Source: Dehalococcoidia bacterium (GTDB taxonomy: Bacteria; Chloroflexota; Dehalococcoidia; GIF9; AB-539-J10). Taken from it: 12,181 nucleotides of DNA. The notes beneath the pieces were generated by a model. It saw only the letters and a list, made by a program, of their open reading frames with translations. It ran no database searches and was not told the origin of the DNA. Both the position numbers and the translations under genes were made by a program. Positions 6,460-12,181 of the stretch are shown in pieces. Numbering within the stretch: the first letter of the stretch is position 1; every line of letters begins with the position of its first letter. Location of the stretch: NCBI GenBank assembly GCA_030606165.1, contig JAUWGZ010000039.1, positions 1-12,181 on the forward strand, written 5' to 3'.

Positions 6460-6630
6460 ATGAATAAATACCTTTATAACGACGAAATCACAGCGACCCT
6501 GTCTCAGGTAACCCCCCTTATCCTAAGGGGAGATGGAGAGACACTAATTTTTGAGAGGGAGCTTGTCGGAAAAAACCGAACTATTACGATTTTGGAAAAG
6601 CTAAACAGTGAAGCCTCGGGGCTGCCCTAA
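6460..6630 (+). CDS. Doubtful 56-residue hypothetical protein
   Basis: A short frame starting MNKYLYNDEITATLSQ, followed by VTPLILRGDGETLIFE and a lysine-rich tail ending SGLP. I do not recognise a family. It lacks the C-terminal Gly-Gly of MoaD/ThiS carriers, which sometimes accompany aldehyde ferredoxin oxidoreductases. GGGGGAG lies only 2 nt before the ATG, closer than usual. Codons 18-24 overlap a CCCCTTA/TAAGGGG palindrome, so part of the frame may be repeat-derived. It may be a real small gene or a chance frame in a repeat-rich spacer; I favour chance slightly. Confidence 0.25.
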   Translation: MNKYLYNDEITATLSQVTPLILRGDGETLIFERELVGKNRTITILEKLNSEASGLP

Positions 6631-6643
6631 TTTAAGCAGCCCC
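6618..6643. other. Hairpin between convergent genes
   Basis: GGGGCTGC (6618-6625) pairs with GCAGCCCC (6636-6643) around a 10-nt AT-rich loop that contains the TAA of the small frame. It lies about 40 nt past the stop of the aldehyde oxidoreductase gene on the minus strand. There is no T-tract on either side, so any terminator role is weak. Confidence 0.3.
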
Positions 6644-6682
6644 ACTAATTGCTGGCGCAAATTCCTGCCTGAGTTGTCTTGG

Positions 6683-8539
6683 TTAAGGCCAGAGTTCCTG
6701 AGCCACGTCTGCCAGCCCCAGTTCCAGCAGTTTCTTTTTACTCGGCTTGGCTGTCTTGAGGTCCCAATCCATGGCTGTCAGGTACTCTTTGATCATGGTG
6801 TCTTCATCAACGGTTACTCCGGCCACGGGTCCTTCTTTCAGTGGTGGCTTGCCCAGAACCCTGTCGGGGACTTTGAACTCTAGCGGGTTCAGCCCCTCTC
6901 GAATATTGAAAGCCTGCCGGAGGTTAGAAATTCTCTCCCCCGTCTTAAGCAATTCGTCGTTGGTTATTTCCCAGCCGGTAACCGTCCTCATGAAGTCAGC
7001 AATAGGGTCAATGTTGGGAAAAGCCCAGAACACGAACAGGCAAGTCCCGGTACAAACCACGGCCTGGTGGAAATTGCTGCCCCTCTTGCGCGCTTCTCCC
7101 CGTCCGGAAAAAGACCTTAAGTCGAATTCAGGCAGCAGTCCTGAAGGATAATTGGGGGCGTCCGACAACTCCGAGCCCACAAAATGACGACCTGGAGTGG
7201 GGTCCAGCCTGTAGCTAGTGGCGAAGTAAAACGCATGCTTCGGGTCATGTGCCGGAAGCTCCTGCCCCCCAACATGTATGGCGTATTGGTCGGCGCCCTT
7301 GCCAATCTTCTCCGCTGCCGCCTTTACTCCATCGGCTAACACATCACCGAAACCTTCCCTCTTGGCTATTTTTTCGGTCATGGCAACGATAGATTTATGG
7401 TTGCCCCATGTCATTTCGATGCCATCGGTATCGGCCTTGGTGATAAGCCCTCTCTCGAAGCATTCAATAGCCAGGGCGATGGCAGCCCCGGCAGAGATGG
7501 TGTCAATCCCAGAGCGGTCGCAAATATCGGCTGCCTTGATTATTGAGTCCAGGTTGTTATTGAGACAATTGGTGCCAAACATGGCAATCGTTTCATATTC
7601 CGGTCTGCGTGAACCCGCCTCATATTTATATTCTCCGGTCCCTGCCTTCATATACGCTCCGCATCCGATAGGGCACTGGTAACAGGCAAACTTCTTCTCC
7701 GTACGCTCTGCCACAGCCTCTTTTGCTATTGGTTGAAAATCTGGAAAGTCGGTAACCCCTACTCCTGCCCAGTTTTTAACCGGCGAATCACCGCTCTGGA
7801 CGCCGATATCAACGAGGAAAGTCGTGCCGAAGGGTTTTAACCAGACAATATGCCCCCCCAGTTCAGCCAGGTATTTTTTTCTCAGTTCCTTGGTTTTTGC
7901 TTCATCGGCAAGGGGGACCTTCATGTTGCCCTTCACCGCCACTGCCTTGAGCTTCTTTGAGCCCATCACGGCACCCAGACCGGAACGAGCCGCGGTTCTG
8001 ATCCTGCTTACAATCGCCGAGGTGAGAGAGAGATTCTCCCCGGATGGGCCAATGCAAGCCACCTCTACATCCTTGCCAAGCTCGGATTTGAGTATCTCTT
8101 CGGTCTGGTAAGTGTCTTTCCCCCACAGGTGGGCGGCATCCCTCATCTCAGCCTTGCCATTATTGATAAAGAGGTAGACCGGCTTTGCTGATATGCCGGT
8201 AAAGAACAGGGCATCGTAGCCGGCGAACTTCAGGAAGGCACCGAAATAACCACCGGAGTTGGCATCACCCCAGCCTCCGGTCAGCGGTGATTTTGCTACC
8301 ACAGTGTACCGTGTGCCCGAAACCGCCGGGGTACCGCTAAATGGGCCGCTGAGGATGCCCAGGGTATTATCCGGTCCCAGTGGGTCGACACCAGCCTTTT
8401 GTCGGCTGAAGAGGATTCTGGCGCCGATGCCATAGCCTCCAATGAACTGGCGGCAAAGCTCTTCGTCGAGCGCCTCATCCCTTAGCTTATTTTTAGAAAG
8501 GTCCACAAACAGGACCCTTCCCATATAACCTCGTGCCAT
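6683..8539 (-). CDS. Aldehyde ferredoxin oxidoreductase family protein (tungstopterin enzyme)
   Basis: A 618-residue full-length member of the AOR family: cytosolic tungsten- or molybdenum-bis-pterin enzymes that oxidise aldehydes to carboxylates and reduce ferredoxin, or run in reverse. Domain 1 shows GGYGIGARILF (34-44), LSGPFSGTPAVSGTRYTVVAKSP (63-85) and GDANSGGYFGAFLKFAGYDALFFTG (91-115), the pterin-binding part. The [4Fe-4S] cluster ligands are C286-x2-C289-x3-C293 (CYQCPIGC) with the distal ligand most likely C500 in CTGTCLF; C496 is an extra nearby cysteine. RLDPTPGRH (444-452) is the usual active-site-region motif. The start has an ideal AAGGAGGT site. No ferredoxin-like partner or pterin-synthesis gene adjoins it. 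Related BamB-type benzoyl-CoA reductase subunits share the fold, but their partner genes are absent here. Specificity (formaldehyde, aliphatic or aryl aldehyde, other) is not readable. Confidence 0.95.
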   Translation of the reverse strand: MARGYMGRVLFVDLSKNKLRDEALDEELCRQFIGGYGIGARILFSRQKAGVDPLGPDNTLGILSGPFSGTPAVSGTRYTVVAKSPLTGGWGDANSGGYFGAFLKFAGYDALFFTGISAKPVYLFINNGKAEMRDAAHLWGKDTYQTEEILKSELGKDVEVACIGPSGENLSLTSAIVSRIRTAARSGLGAVMGSKKLKAVAVKGNMKVPLADEAKTKELRKKYLAELGGHIVWLKPFGTTFLVDIGVQSGDSPVKNWAGVGVTDFPDFQPIAKEAVAERTEKKFACYQCPIGCGAYMKAGTGEYKYEAGSRRPEYETIAMFGTNCLNNNLDSIIKAADICDRSGIDTISAGAAIALAIECFERGLITKADTDGIEMTWGNHKSIVAMTEKIAKREGFGDVLADGVKAAAEKIGKGADQYAIHVGGQELPAHDPKHAFYFATSYRLDPTPGRHFVGSELSDAPNYPSGLLPEFDLRSFSGRGEARKRGSNFHQAVVCTGTCLFVFWAFPNIDPIADFMRTVTGWEITNDELLKTGERISNLRQAFNIREGLNPLEFKVPDRVLGKPPLKEGPVAGVTVDEDTMIKEYLTAMDWDLKTAKPSKKKLLELGLADVAQELWP

Positions 8540-8635
8540 ACCTTACCTCCTTTCTTTGCTATAAACTGCTTAATTCTGATTTTCGTTCAAATTCGGTCAT
8601 TTTGTAGTTGCTTGATTCATCAATCGCAACGCTTT

Positions 8636-8786
8636 TTTGTCATTGCGAGCCCTTCACTTTTGTCATTCTGAGCCGCAGGCGAAGAATCTCACTTCCGTTC
8701 AGGATAAACTCCGCGTGGCAATCTCCATACTCAACAGCCCCACCAAGATTGCTTCGCCCCGATAAATCGGGACTCGCAATGACAAA
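8636..8786. mobile_element. 151-bp palindromic element with perfect 14-bp terminal inverted repeats
   Basis: TTTGTCATTGCGAG (8636-8649) is the exact reverse complement of CTCGCAATGACAAA (8773-8786). Inside are a TGTCATTCTGAG motif followed by GCGAAGAATCT (8661-8689) and the opposing AGATTGCTTCGC (8746-8757). The right arm contains a hairpin, CCCGAT/ATCGGG (8758-8771). TGTCATTGCGAG-type repeats recur in intergenic regions of many anaerobic bacterial genomes. I see no flanking target duplication, so transposition is less certain than for the neighbouring element. Confidence 0.55.
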
Positions 8787-8793
8787 GGAGGTC

Positions 8794-8809
8794 GCCCAAT
8801 AGATTGGGC
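8794..8809. other. 7-bp perfect hairpin
   Basis: GCCCAAT (8794-8800) and ATTGGGC (8803-8809) pair around AG. It sits between the two repeat elements and belongs clearly to neither. It has the same tight two-base loop as the hairpin in the right arm of the miniature elements. Confidence 0.4.
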
Positions 8810-8824
8810 AGCTACATTTTAATA

Positions 8825-9011
8825 GTGATCGTTTAGTAACTTCCATTTGTCATTGTGGGTTCTTCGCCTCTTGTCATCCTGAGCGAAGCGAAGGATCTGC
8901 GAAGCGAAGAATCTAACCCCGCTCAGGGTAAACTCCGCGAAGAGAATCTCTCAGATTCTTCGTCGTCCAAATGAATTTGGACTCCTCAGAATGACAATAC
9001 TAAACGCTCTC
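8825..9011. mobile_element. Miniature inverted-repeat element, copy 2 (187 bp)
   Basis: Second copy of the element at 4570-4726, in the same orientation. The left end GTGATCGTTTAGTA (8825-8838) pairs with the right end TACTAAACGCTCTC (8998-9011), with the 9-bp core CGTTTAGTA exact. Motif TGTCATCCTGAGC at 8872 and the arm CTCAGAATGACA (8986-8997) correspond to those of copy 1. The middle is 54 nt (8899-8952) against 24 nt in copy 1 and includes an extra GCGAAGCGAAGAATCT unit. The direct repeat TTTTAAT (8817-8823 and 9012-9018) borders it, with one extra base before the left end. No coding capacity. Confidence 0.65.
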
Positions 9012-9073
9012 TTTTAATGCTCAAGTGACAAAAGCCTCGCCACTGCCTTCGGCGGCATATCACACTGCTTAAG

Positions 9074-9778
9074 CTACAGTCCTAAATAGGCTTTCTTTAC
9101 CTGTTCGTCTTGGAGAAGGTCTTTGCCTTTTCCCTCTAGGACAATCTGCCCGTTTTCCAGCACGTATGCCTGGTCGGCTACCTCAAGGGTACGTCGAACA
9201 TTTTGCTCAACCAGGAAGATGGTAATTCCCTGCTCACGCAGGCGCTTTATGACCTCGATAACTTCTGAGAATAATTTCGGTGCCAGACCATACGATGGCT
9301 CATCGAACATGCACAGTCTGGGATTGGACATTAAGCCTCGCCCGATGGCTACCATTTGCCCTTCACCGCCGCTTAATTTACTAGCTGATTGCCTTCCTCT
9401 TTCTTTTAGTATCGGAAAAAGTTGGTAAACCTGCTCAAGCGTCTCTTTCTTCCGCTTCCAGGCTTCTGAGGTATACGCACCCAGCTCCAGGTTTTCACGC
9501 ACTGTCATGTCTGTAAAAAGCTTTCTGCCCTCGGGTATCTGAGAAATGCCTAGTTTCATAATTTTATGAGGGGCTAGCCTATCTATTCTCTTACCAAGAA
9601 ACTCCACGCTACCTGAAGCTGGGCGTAGTAGACCGGATACGGTATTAAGCAGTGTCGTTTTACCGGCGCCATTGGCGCCCACCAAAGCCACTATTTCCCC
9701 CTCATTGACTCTTAACGAAACATCCCGTAAGGCTTGAGACTTGCCATGAAAAACATCCAGGTTGCTAATTTCCAGCAT
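9074..9778 (-). CDS. livF: Branched-chain amino-acid type ABC transporter ATP-binding protein LivF
   Basis: A 234-residue ATPase, one of the two nucleotide-binding subunits of a Liv-type (HAAT family) importer. Seen: Walker A GANGAGKTT (34-42), Q-loop region ISQIPEGRKLF (78-88), signature LSGGEGQ (135-141, with Gly where Gln is common), and Walker B LCMFDE (155-160). LVEQN (189-193) is the LivF-typical switch region with Gln instead of His. A longer frame opens at 9886, but MLEISNLDVF at 9778 matches the usual LivF N-terminus and has an AGGAGG site, so I use 9778. It overlaps the end of livG by 14 nt, which suggests translational coupling. It is the last gene of the operon. Actual substrates of Liv-like systems include amino acids, amides, urea and small carboxylates; none can be assigned here. 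Confidence 0.95.
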   Translation of the reverse strand: MLEISNLDVFHGKSQALRDVSLRVNEGEIVALVGANGAGKTTLLNTVSGLLRPASGSVEFLGKRIDRLAPHKIMKLGISQIPEGRKLFTDMTVRENLELGAYTSEAWKRKKETLEQVYQLFPILKERGRQSASKLSGGEGQMVAIGRGLMSNPRLCMFDEPSYGLAPKLFSEVIEVIKRLREQGITIFLVEQNVRRTLEVADQAYVLENGQIVLEGKGKDLLQDEQVKKAYLGL

Positions 9779-10502
9779 GAGCCTCCTCTCCAAGGTATAT
9801 CTCGATAACTGTCTTATTGCAGGAAATTTCCTGGCATGTTCCTTCAGCAATCTTCTCACCATTATGGAGGGCCATAATCCGCTCACAAATGCCCATGATG
9901 GCTTTCATGACATGCTCAACCATAAGAATGGTAATCCCTCTATCCCGAATCCTGGTTACCAGCTCCATAGACTCGCTTACCTCCGTGGGGTTTAGACCGG
10001 CCATCAACTCATCAAGCAACAACAGTTCGGGCTTGGTGACTAATGCTCTGGCTAGTTCAGTGCGCTTCTGGTTGACCAGGGTCAAGTCTTTAGCCGGGAT
10101 TGTGCTCATCGCCGACAACTCGACAAACTCTAACGCCTGGGTAGCTTCCCTGGCAGCATCTGCCCATGATACACGGTTTGGGCTTCCGAAAAACGCCCCC
10201 ACCAGTACATTCTGAAGGACTGGCATGTTGGCGAAAACTTTAGTCTCTTGAAATGTCCTGGCCACTCCCAGCTTGCAGATTTGATGCGGCTTTAAGCCGT
10301 TGAGCTTCTGGCCTTTAAATCTTATTTCCCCTGAGCTAATAGGAAAAGCCGCCGATATTAAGTTAAACAGCGTTGTCTTACCCGCTCCATTGGGACCAAT
10401 CAGACCCACGATTTCGCCCTGGTCAACATGGAAATCAACATTGGATACCGCCGCCAACCCCCCAAAAAACTTAGTTACGCCTTGGCCTTCAAGTATTGGC
10501 AT
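9765..10502 (-). CDS. livG: Branched-chain amino-acid type ABC transporter ATP-binding protein LivG
   Basis: A 245-residue ATPase partner of LivF. Walker A is GPNGAGKTT (36-44), and the Q-loop region is VARTFQETKVF (80-90), typical of LivG. Walker B is LLLLDE (160-165) and the switch His is H197 in MVEH. The ABC signature is non-canonical: the place of LSGGQ reads TLVNQKRTELARAL (141-154). Degenerate signatures at this spot occur in LivG proteins, so the protein is probably active. After Walker B comes LMAGLNPTE (166-174), as expected for the family. The start overlaps the livM stop by 14 nt, the same overlap length as livG/livF, with only a modest GGAG ribosome site, consistent with coupled translation. 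Confidence 0.95.
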   Translation of the reverse strand: MPILEGQGVTKFFGGLAAVSNVDFHVDQGEIVGLIGPNGAGKTTLFNLISAAFPISSGEIRFKGQKLNGLKPHQICKLGVARTFQETKVFANMPVLQNVLVGAFFGSPNRVSWADAAREATQALEFVELSAMSTIPAKDLTLVNQKRTELARALVTKPELLLLDELMAGLNPTEVSESMELVTRIRDRGITILMVEHVMKAIMGICERIMALHNGEKIAEGTCQEISCNKTVIEIYLGEEAHAGN

Positions 10503-11487
10503 TTTGCTCCGACTGGCCTCCTTTCCGTAACCTTGCTATTAGGCCGCTCAGCTTATCCTTCAAGTTTGGTACCAGCCCCGTCAAGCCACCGGGCAGAAAT
10601 ATGATAATGAGTATCAGTGCGATGCCGAAGGCGAGCATATAATGATAGGGAAACCTGAGCCTTAGCGTTCGCTCTGAATAGGCAAAGATGGCAGCACCTA
10701 TTACCGGGCCGTACAGCTCTCTCATGCCGCCAAAGACAGCCATCAAGATTGGCATGAAGGAATACAACATATTGAAGGCGACTGATGGGTCGACATATTC
10801 CCATCTGGGGGCCATAGTTGCCCCGACTACCCCCATGAAAAAGGCACTGATAGCAAAGGTGAGGACCTTCACCATAGTTGTGTTGACTCCCATGTGAGCC
10901 GCCGCCTCCTCGTTCTCACCGATGCTCTGCATGGCTAAGCCCAGTCTCGAGCGCCTGATAAGATAGGCAGCCAGCAATGTCAGCACGAGTATAACAAGAA
11001 CTATGTAAAAAGCAGTTTGGTTGGTTATTGGGAAGACCCTTTGCCCACGTGCGCCTAGTATATTAAGCTCATAATATACCATAAACTGATTGAGGAGCAT
11101 GACGAATCCGAAGGTGAACATGGCAAAATACATGCCCTTGAGTCTCAGGGTCACCAAGCCTACCACGAAAGCAAATATAAAGCTCACCAGCCCACCGGCA
11201 ATGATAACAGCGGGCAGGGGCAGTAATGGTCCGCTTTTTTGGTAGAGAAACGCGCAGGTATACGCACCAATTCCAAAGAAGGCAGCCGTCGCCAGTGACA
11301 TGTAACCGGTGGGACCGGAAAACATAACCCAGCTTACTGTAAGGATGATATACATCAGGATGGTAAGCCCTATGCCGACGGCAGAATTTGAACCGTATGT
11401 AGGAAACGTGGCTAGAAAGACCAGGATAGCCAGGAGAACCCCCGCTGTTGCTAAGAACTTTTTGGATGTAAACTTGCTGATATCCAT
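10489..11487 (-). CDS. livM: Branched-chain amino-acid type ABC transporter permease LivM
   Basis: A 332-residue integral membrane permease with about eight to ten hydrophobic segments, among them residues 12-30, 38-56, 91-113, 160-177, 207-223 and 283-299. The cytoplasmic coupling loop RSRLGLAMQSIGENEEAAAH (179-198), followed by MGVN, is the LivH/LivM form of the EAA motif that docks onto the ATPases. SGPTGYMSLATAAFFGIGAY (57-76) and FGGMRELYGPVIGAAIF (252-268) are conserved family segments. A basic tail (about 308-323) closes the protein. It starts one nucleotide after the livH stop, with a weak GGGAAG site, so it depends on livH translation. It forms the transmembrane pore with LivH. Confidence 0.95.
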   Translation of the reverse strand: MDISKFTSKKFLATAGVLLAILVFLATFPTYGSNSAVGIGLTILMYIILTVSWVMFSGPTGYMSLATAAFFGIGAYTCAFLYQKSGPLLPLPAVIIAGGLVSFIFAFVVGLVTLRLKGMYFAMFTFGFVMLLNQFMVYYELNILGARGQRVFPITNQTAFYIVLVILVLTLLAAYLIRRSRLGLAMQSIGENEEAAAHMGVNTTMVKVLTFAISAFFMGVVGATMAPRWEYVDPSVAFNMLYSFMPILMAVFGGMRELYGPVIGAAIFAYSERTLRLRFPYHYMLAFGIALILIIIFLPGGLTGLVPNLKDKLSGLIARLRKGGQSEQNANT

Positions 11488-11488
11488 C

Positions 11489-12181
11489 TCACTTCTTCCC
11501 GAGAAGACCTCTGGGTCTCGCTATCAGCAGGAGCATGAGGATGCCATAGAAAGCAACCATGACTAAACCGGACTCTAGCCGGGCGACCAAGCTGCCCACA
11601 ATGCCGAGTATAAATCCCCCGATAAAGCTGCCCGAAATACTGCCCAGCCCGCCCAGGGCAACCACAACAAGGGCTATTATGGTGTATCTTATCCCTATGA
11701 ATGTGGAAATTGGGTAGCACATGCTTAAAAGCACGCCGGCAGTACCAGCCAATAGTATGCCCAGCCCGAAGCATAAAGGCAACACACGGTCGATGTTTAT
11801 CCCCATGAGTCCAGCCGTCGCCGGGTCTTGAGCCGCCGCTCTGATGGCTTTCCCCAGACGGGAGCGGTTTACAAAGATGTAAAAGGCTACACCCAGGGCT
11901 ACAGCTATGACAAGGGCTACCAGCTTAGAGAGACTAACGCTTGCCCCCAAGATGTGCACCCCCCCAGATAACCAGGTATATGCCCGCGGTTGACCTCCCC
12001 ATATCAACAGGGCTATATTCTGGACTACAAACATGAGACCAAAAGCGGCTAGCAGAGAGTTCCCCTCAAAAGCACCGGGCGTGGGTGCCCTCTTCCTGAG
12101 GGTTGTGAATATAGTTCTGTGAATTGCAAAACCAATTATCAGGAATAAAGGCGCTGTAATAGCTATTGACATCAGCGGGTT
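11489..12181 (-). CDS. livH: Branched-chain amino-acid type ABC transporter permease LivH, N-terminus cut by window
   Basis: The visible 230 residues are the C-terminal four-fifths of a LivH permease; the frame stays open to the window edge (NPLMSIAIT...). LivH proteins are usually about 290 residues, so some 60 residues are missing and the Met at 12172 is internal. Seen: LLAAFGLMFVVQNIALLIWG (43-62 of the visible part), the coupling loop RSRLGKAIRAAAQDPATAGL followed by MGIN, and YTIIALVVVALGGLGSISGS with GGFILG after it, all standard LivH segments. It ends ARPRGLLGKK, the typical LivH terminus. It partners LivM. The periplasmic binding protein LivK, often encoded nearby, would have to lie beyond 12181. 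Confidence 0.93.
   Translation of the reverse strand, partial: NPLMSIAITAPLFLIIGFAIHRTIFTTLRKRAPTPGAFEGNSLLAAFGLMFVVQNIALLIWGGQPRAYTWLSGGVHILGASVSLSKLVALVIAVALGVAFYIFVNRSRLGKAIRAAAQDPATAGLMGINIDRVLPLCFGLGILLAGTAGVLLSMCYPISTFIGIRYTIIALVVVALGGLGSISGSFIGGFILGIVGSLVARLESGLVMVAFYGILMLLLIARPRGLLGKK

Larger units (their letters stand above)
8540..9073. other. 534-bp noncoding block made largely of palindromic repeat elements
   Basis: No credible gene lies between the aldehyde oxidoreductase start and the livF stop. Bases 8540-8635 should hold the oxidoreductase promoter; I see only a weak candidate on the minus strand (TTGCGA, 17 nt, TACAAA). The rest consists of one element with 14-bp terminal inverted repeats (8636-8786), a GCCCAAT/ATTGGGC hairpin (8794-8809), a second miniature element (8825-9011), and about 60 nt of spacer before livF with GC-rich self-complementary bases but no clear terminator. 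Confidence 0.7.

Noticed and set aside
6683..8539. BamB-type benzoyl-CoA reductase subunit
   Set aside because: It shares the AOR fold, but no BamC-I or other aromatic-degradation genes adjoin, so the general AOR call is safer.
9020..9073. Rho-independent terminator of the liv operon
   Set aside because: GC-rich complementary bases around 9027-9056 are followed by only TTTT on the minus strand, and pairing needs several bulges, so I do not call it.
9778..9886. Upstream extension of livF by 36 codons
   Set aside because: The extension lies wholly inside livG, has no homology to a LivF N-terminus, and the start at 9778 has its own AGGAGG site and the standard MLEI opening.

Overview
The window looks like a chromosomal segment from a strictly anaerobic bacterium. 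The signs are corrinoid methyl transfer with a 2Fe-2S corrinoid activator, a tungsten-type aldehyde:ferredoxin oxidoreductase, and a branched-chain amino-acid type ABC importer. Short palindromic intergenic repeats of the TGTCATTCTGAG and TGTCATTGCGAG types are also present. This mixture recalls uncultured Dehalococcoidia (Chloroflexota) from sediment or groundwater. That placement is an inference from gene style, not from a marker gene; an anaerobic deltaproteobacterial or Firmicutes-like lineage is not excluded.

Region 1 (1-4442, minus strand) is a four-gene corrinoid methyltransfer operon. In transcription order it encodes a cobalamin-binding corrinoid protein (4442-3810), a URO-D family methyltransferase (3778-2426), a protein related to the activation domain of B12-dependent methionine synthase (2375-1686), and a 2Fe-2S/ASKHA corrinoid activator (1678 to beyond base 1, C-terminus cut off). 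Expected roles are methyl carrier, methyltransferase, unknown partner and ATP-dependent reductive repair of the cobalt. An extended -10 promoter can be read upstream. No gene for a second, tetrahydrofolate-linked methyltransferase is visible.

Region 2 (4443-6266, plus strand) starts divergently. A miniature repeat element (4570-4726) fills the space between the two divergent promoters and ends next to the -35 box of a cysteine-rich C_GCAxxG_C_C family gene (4799-5380). An SDR oxidoreductase follows (5499-6266).

Region 3 (6267-6682) is a convergent intergenic mosaic of hairpins and short tandem repeats with one doubtful 56-residue reading frame.

Region 4 (6683-8539, minus strand) is a full-length aldehyde ferredoxin oxidoreductase. 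Upstream of it, 8540-9073 is a 534-base noncoding block. It holds a 151-bp element with perfect 14-bp terminal inverted repeats and a second copy of the miniature element of region 2. Both copies of the miniature element are flanked by 7-bp direct repeats, which suggests transposition.

Region 5 (9074-12181, minus strand) is livH (5' end cut by the window), livM, livG and livF. The genes are coupled by a 1-nt gap or 14-nt overlaps. The substrate-binding protein gene is not in the window.

The strongest unusual signals are the paired miniature elements and their position between divergent promoters, and a methyltransferase that lacks the thiol-methyltransferase zinc signature although it sits in a complete carrier-plus-activator operon. 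I do not see clear evidence of a wholly new enzyme system.
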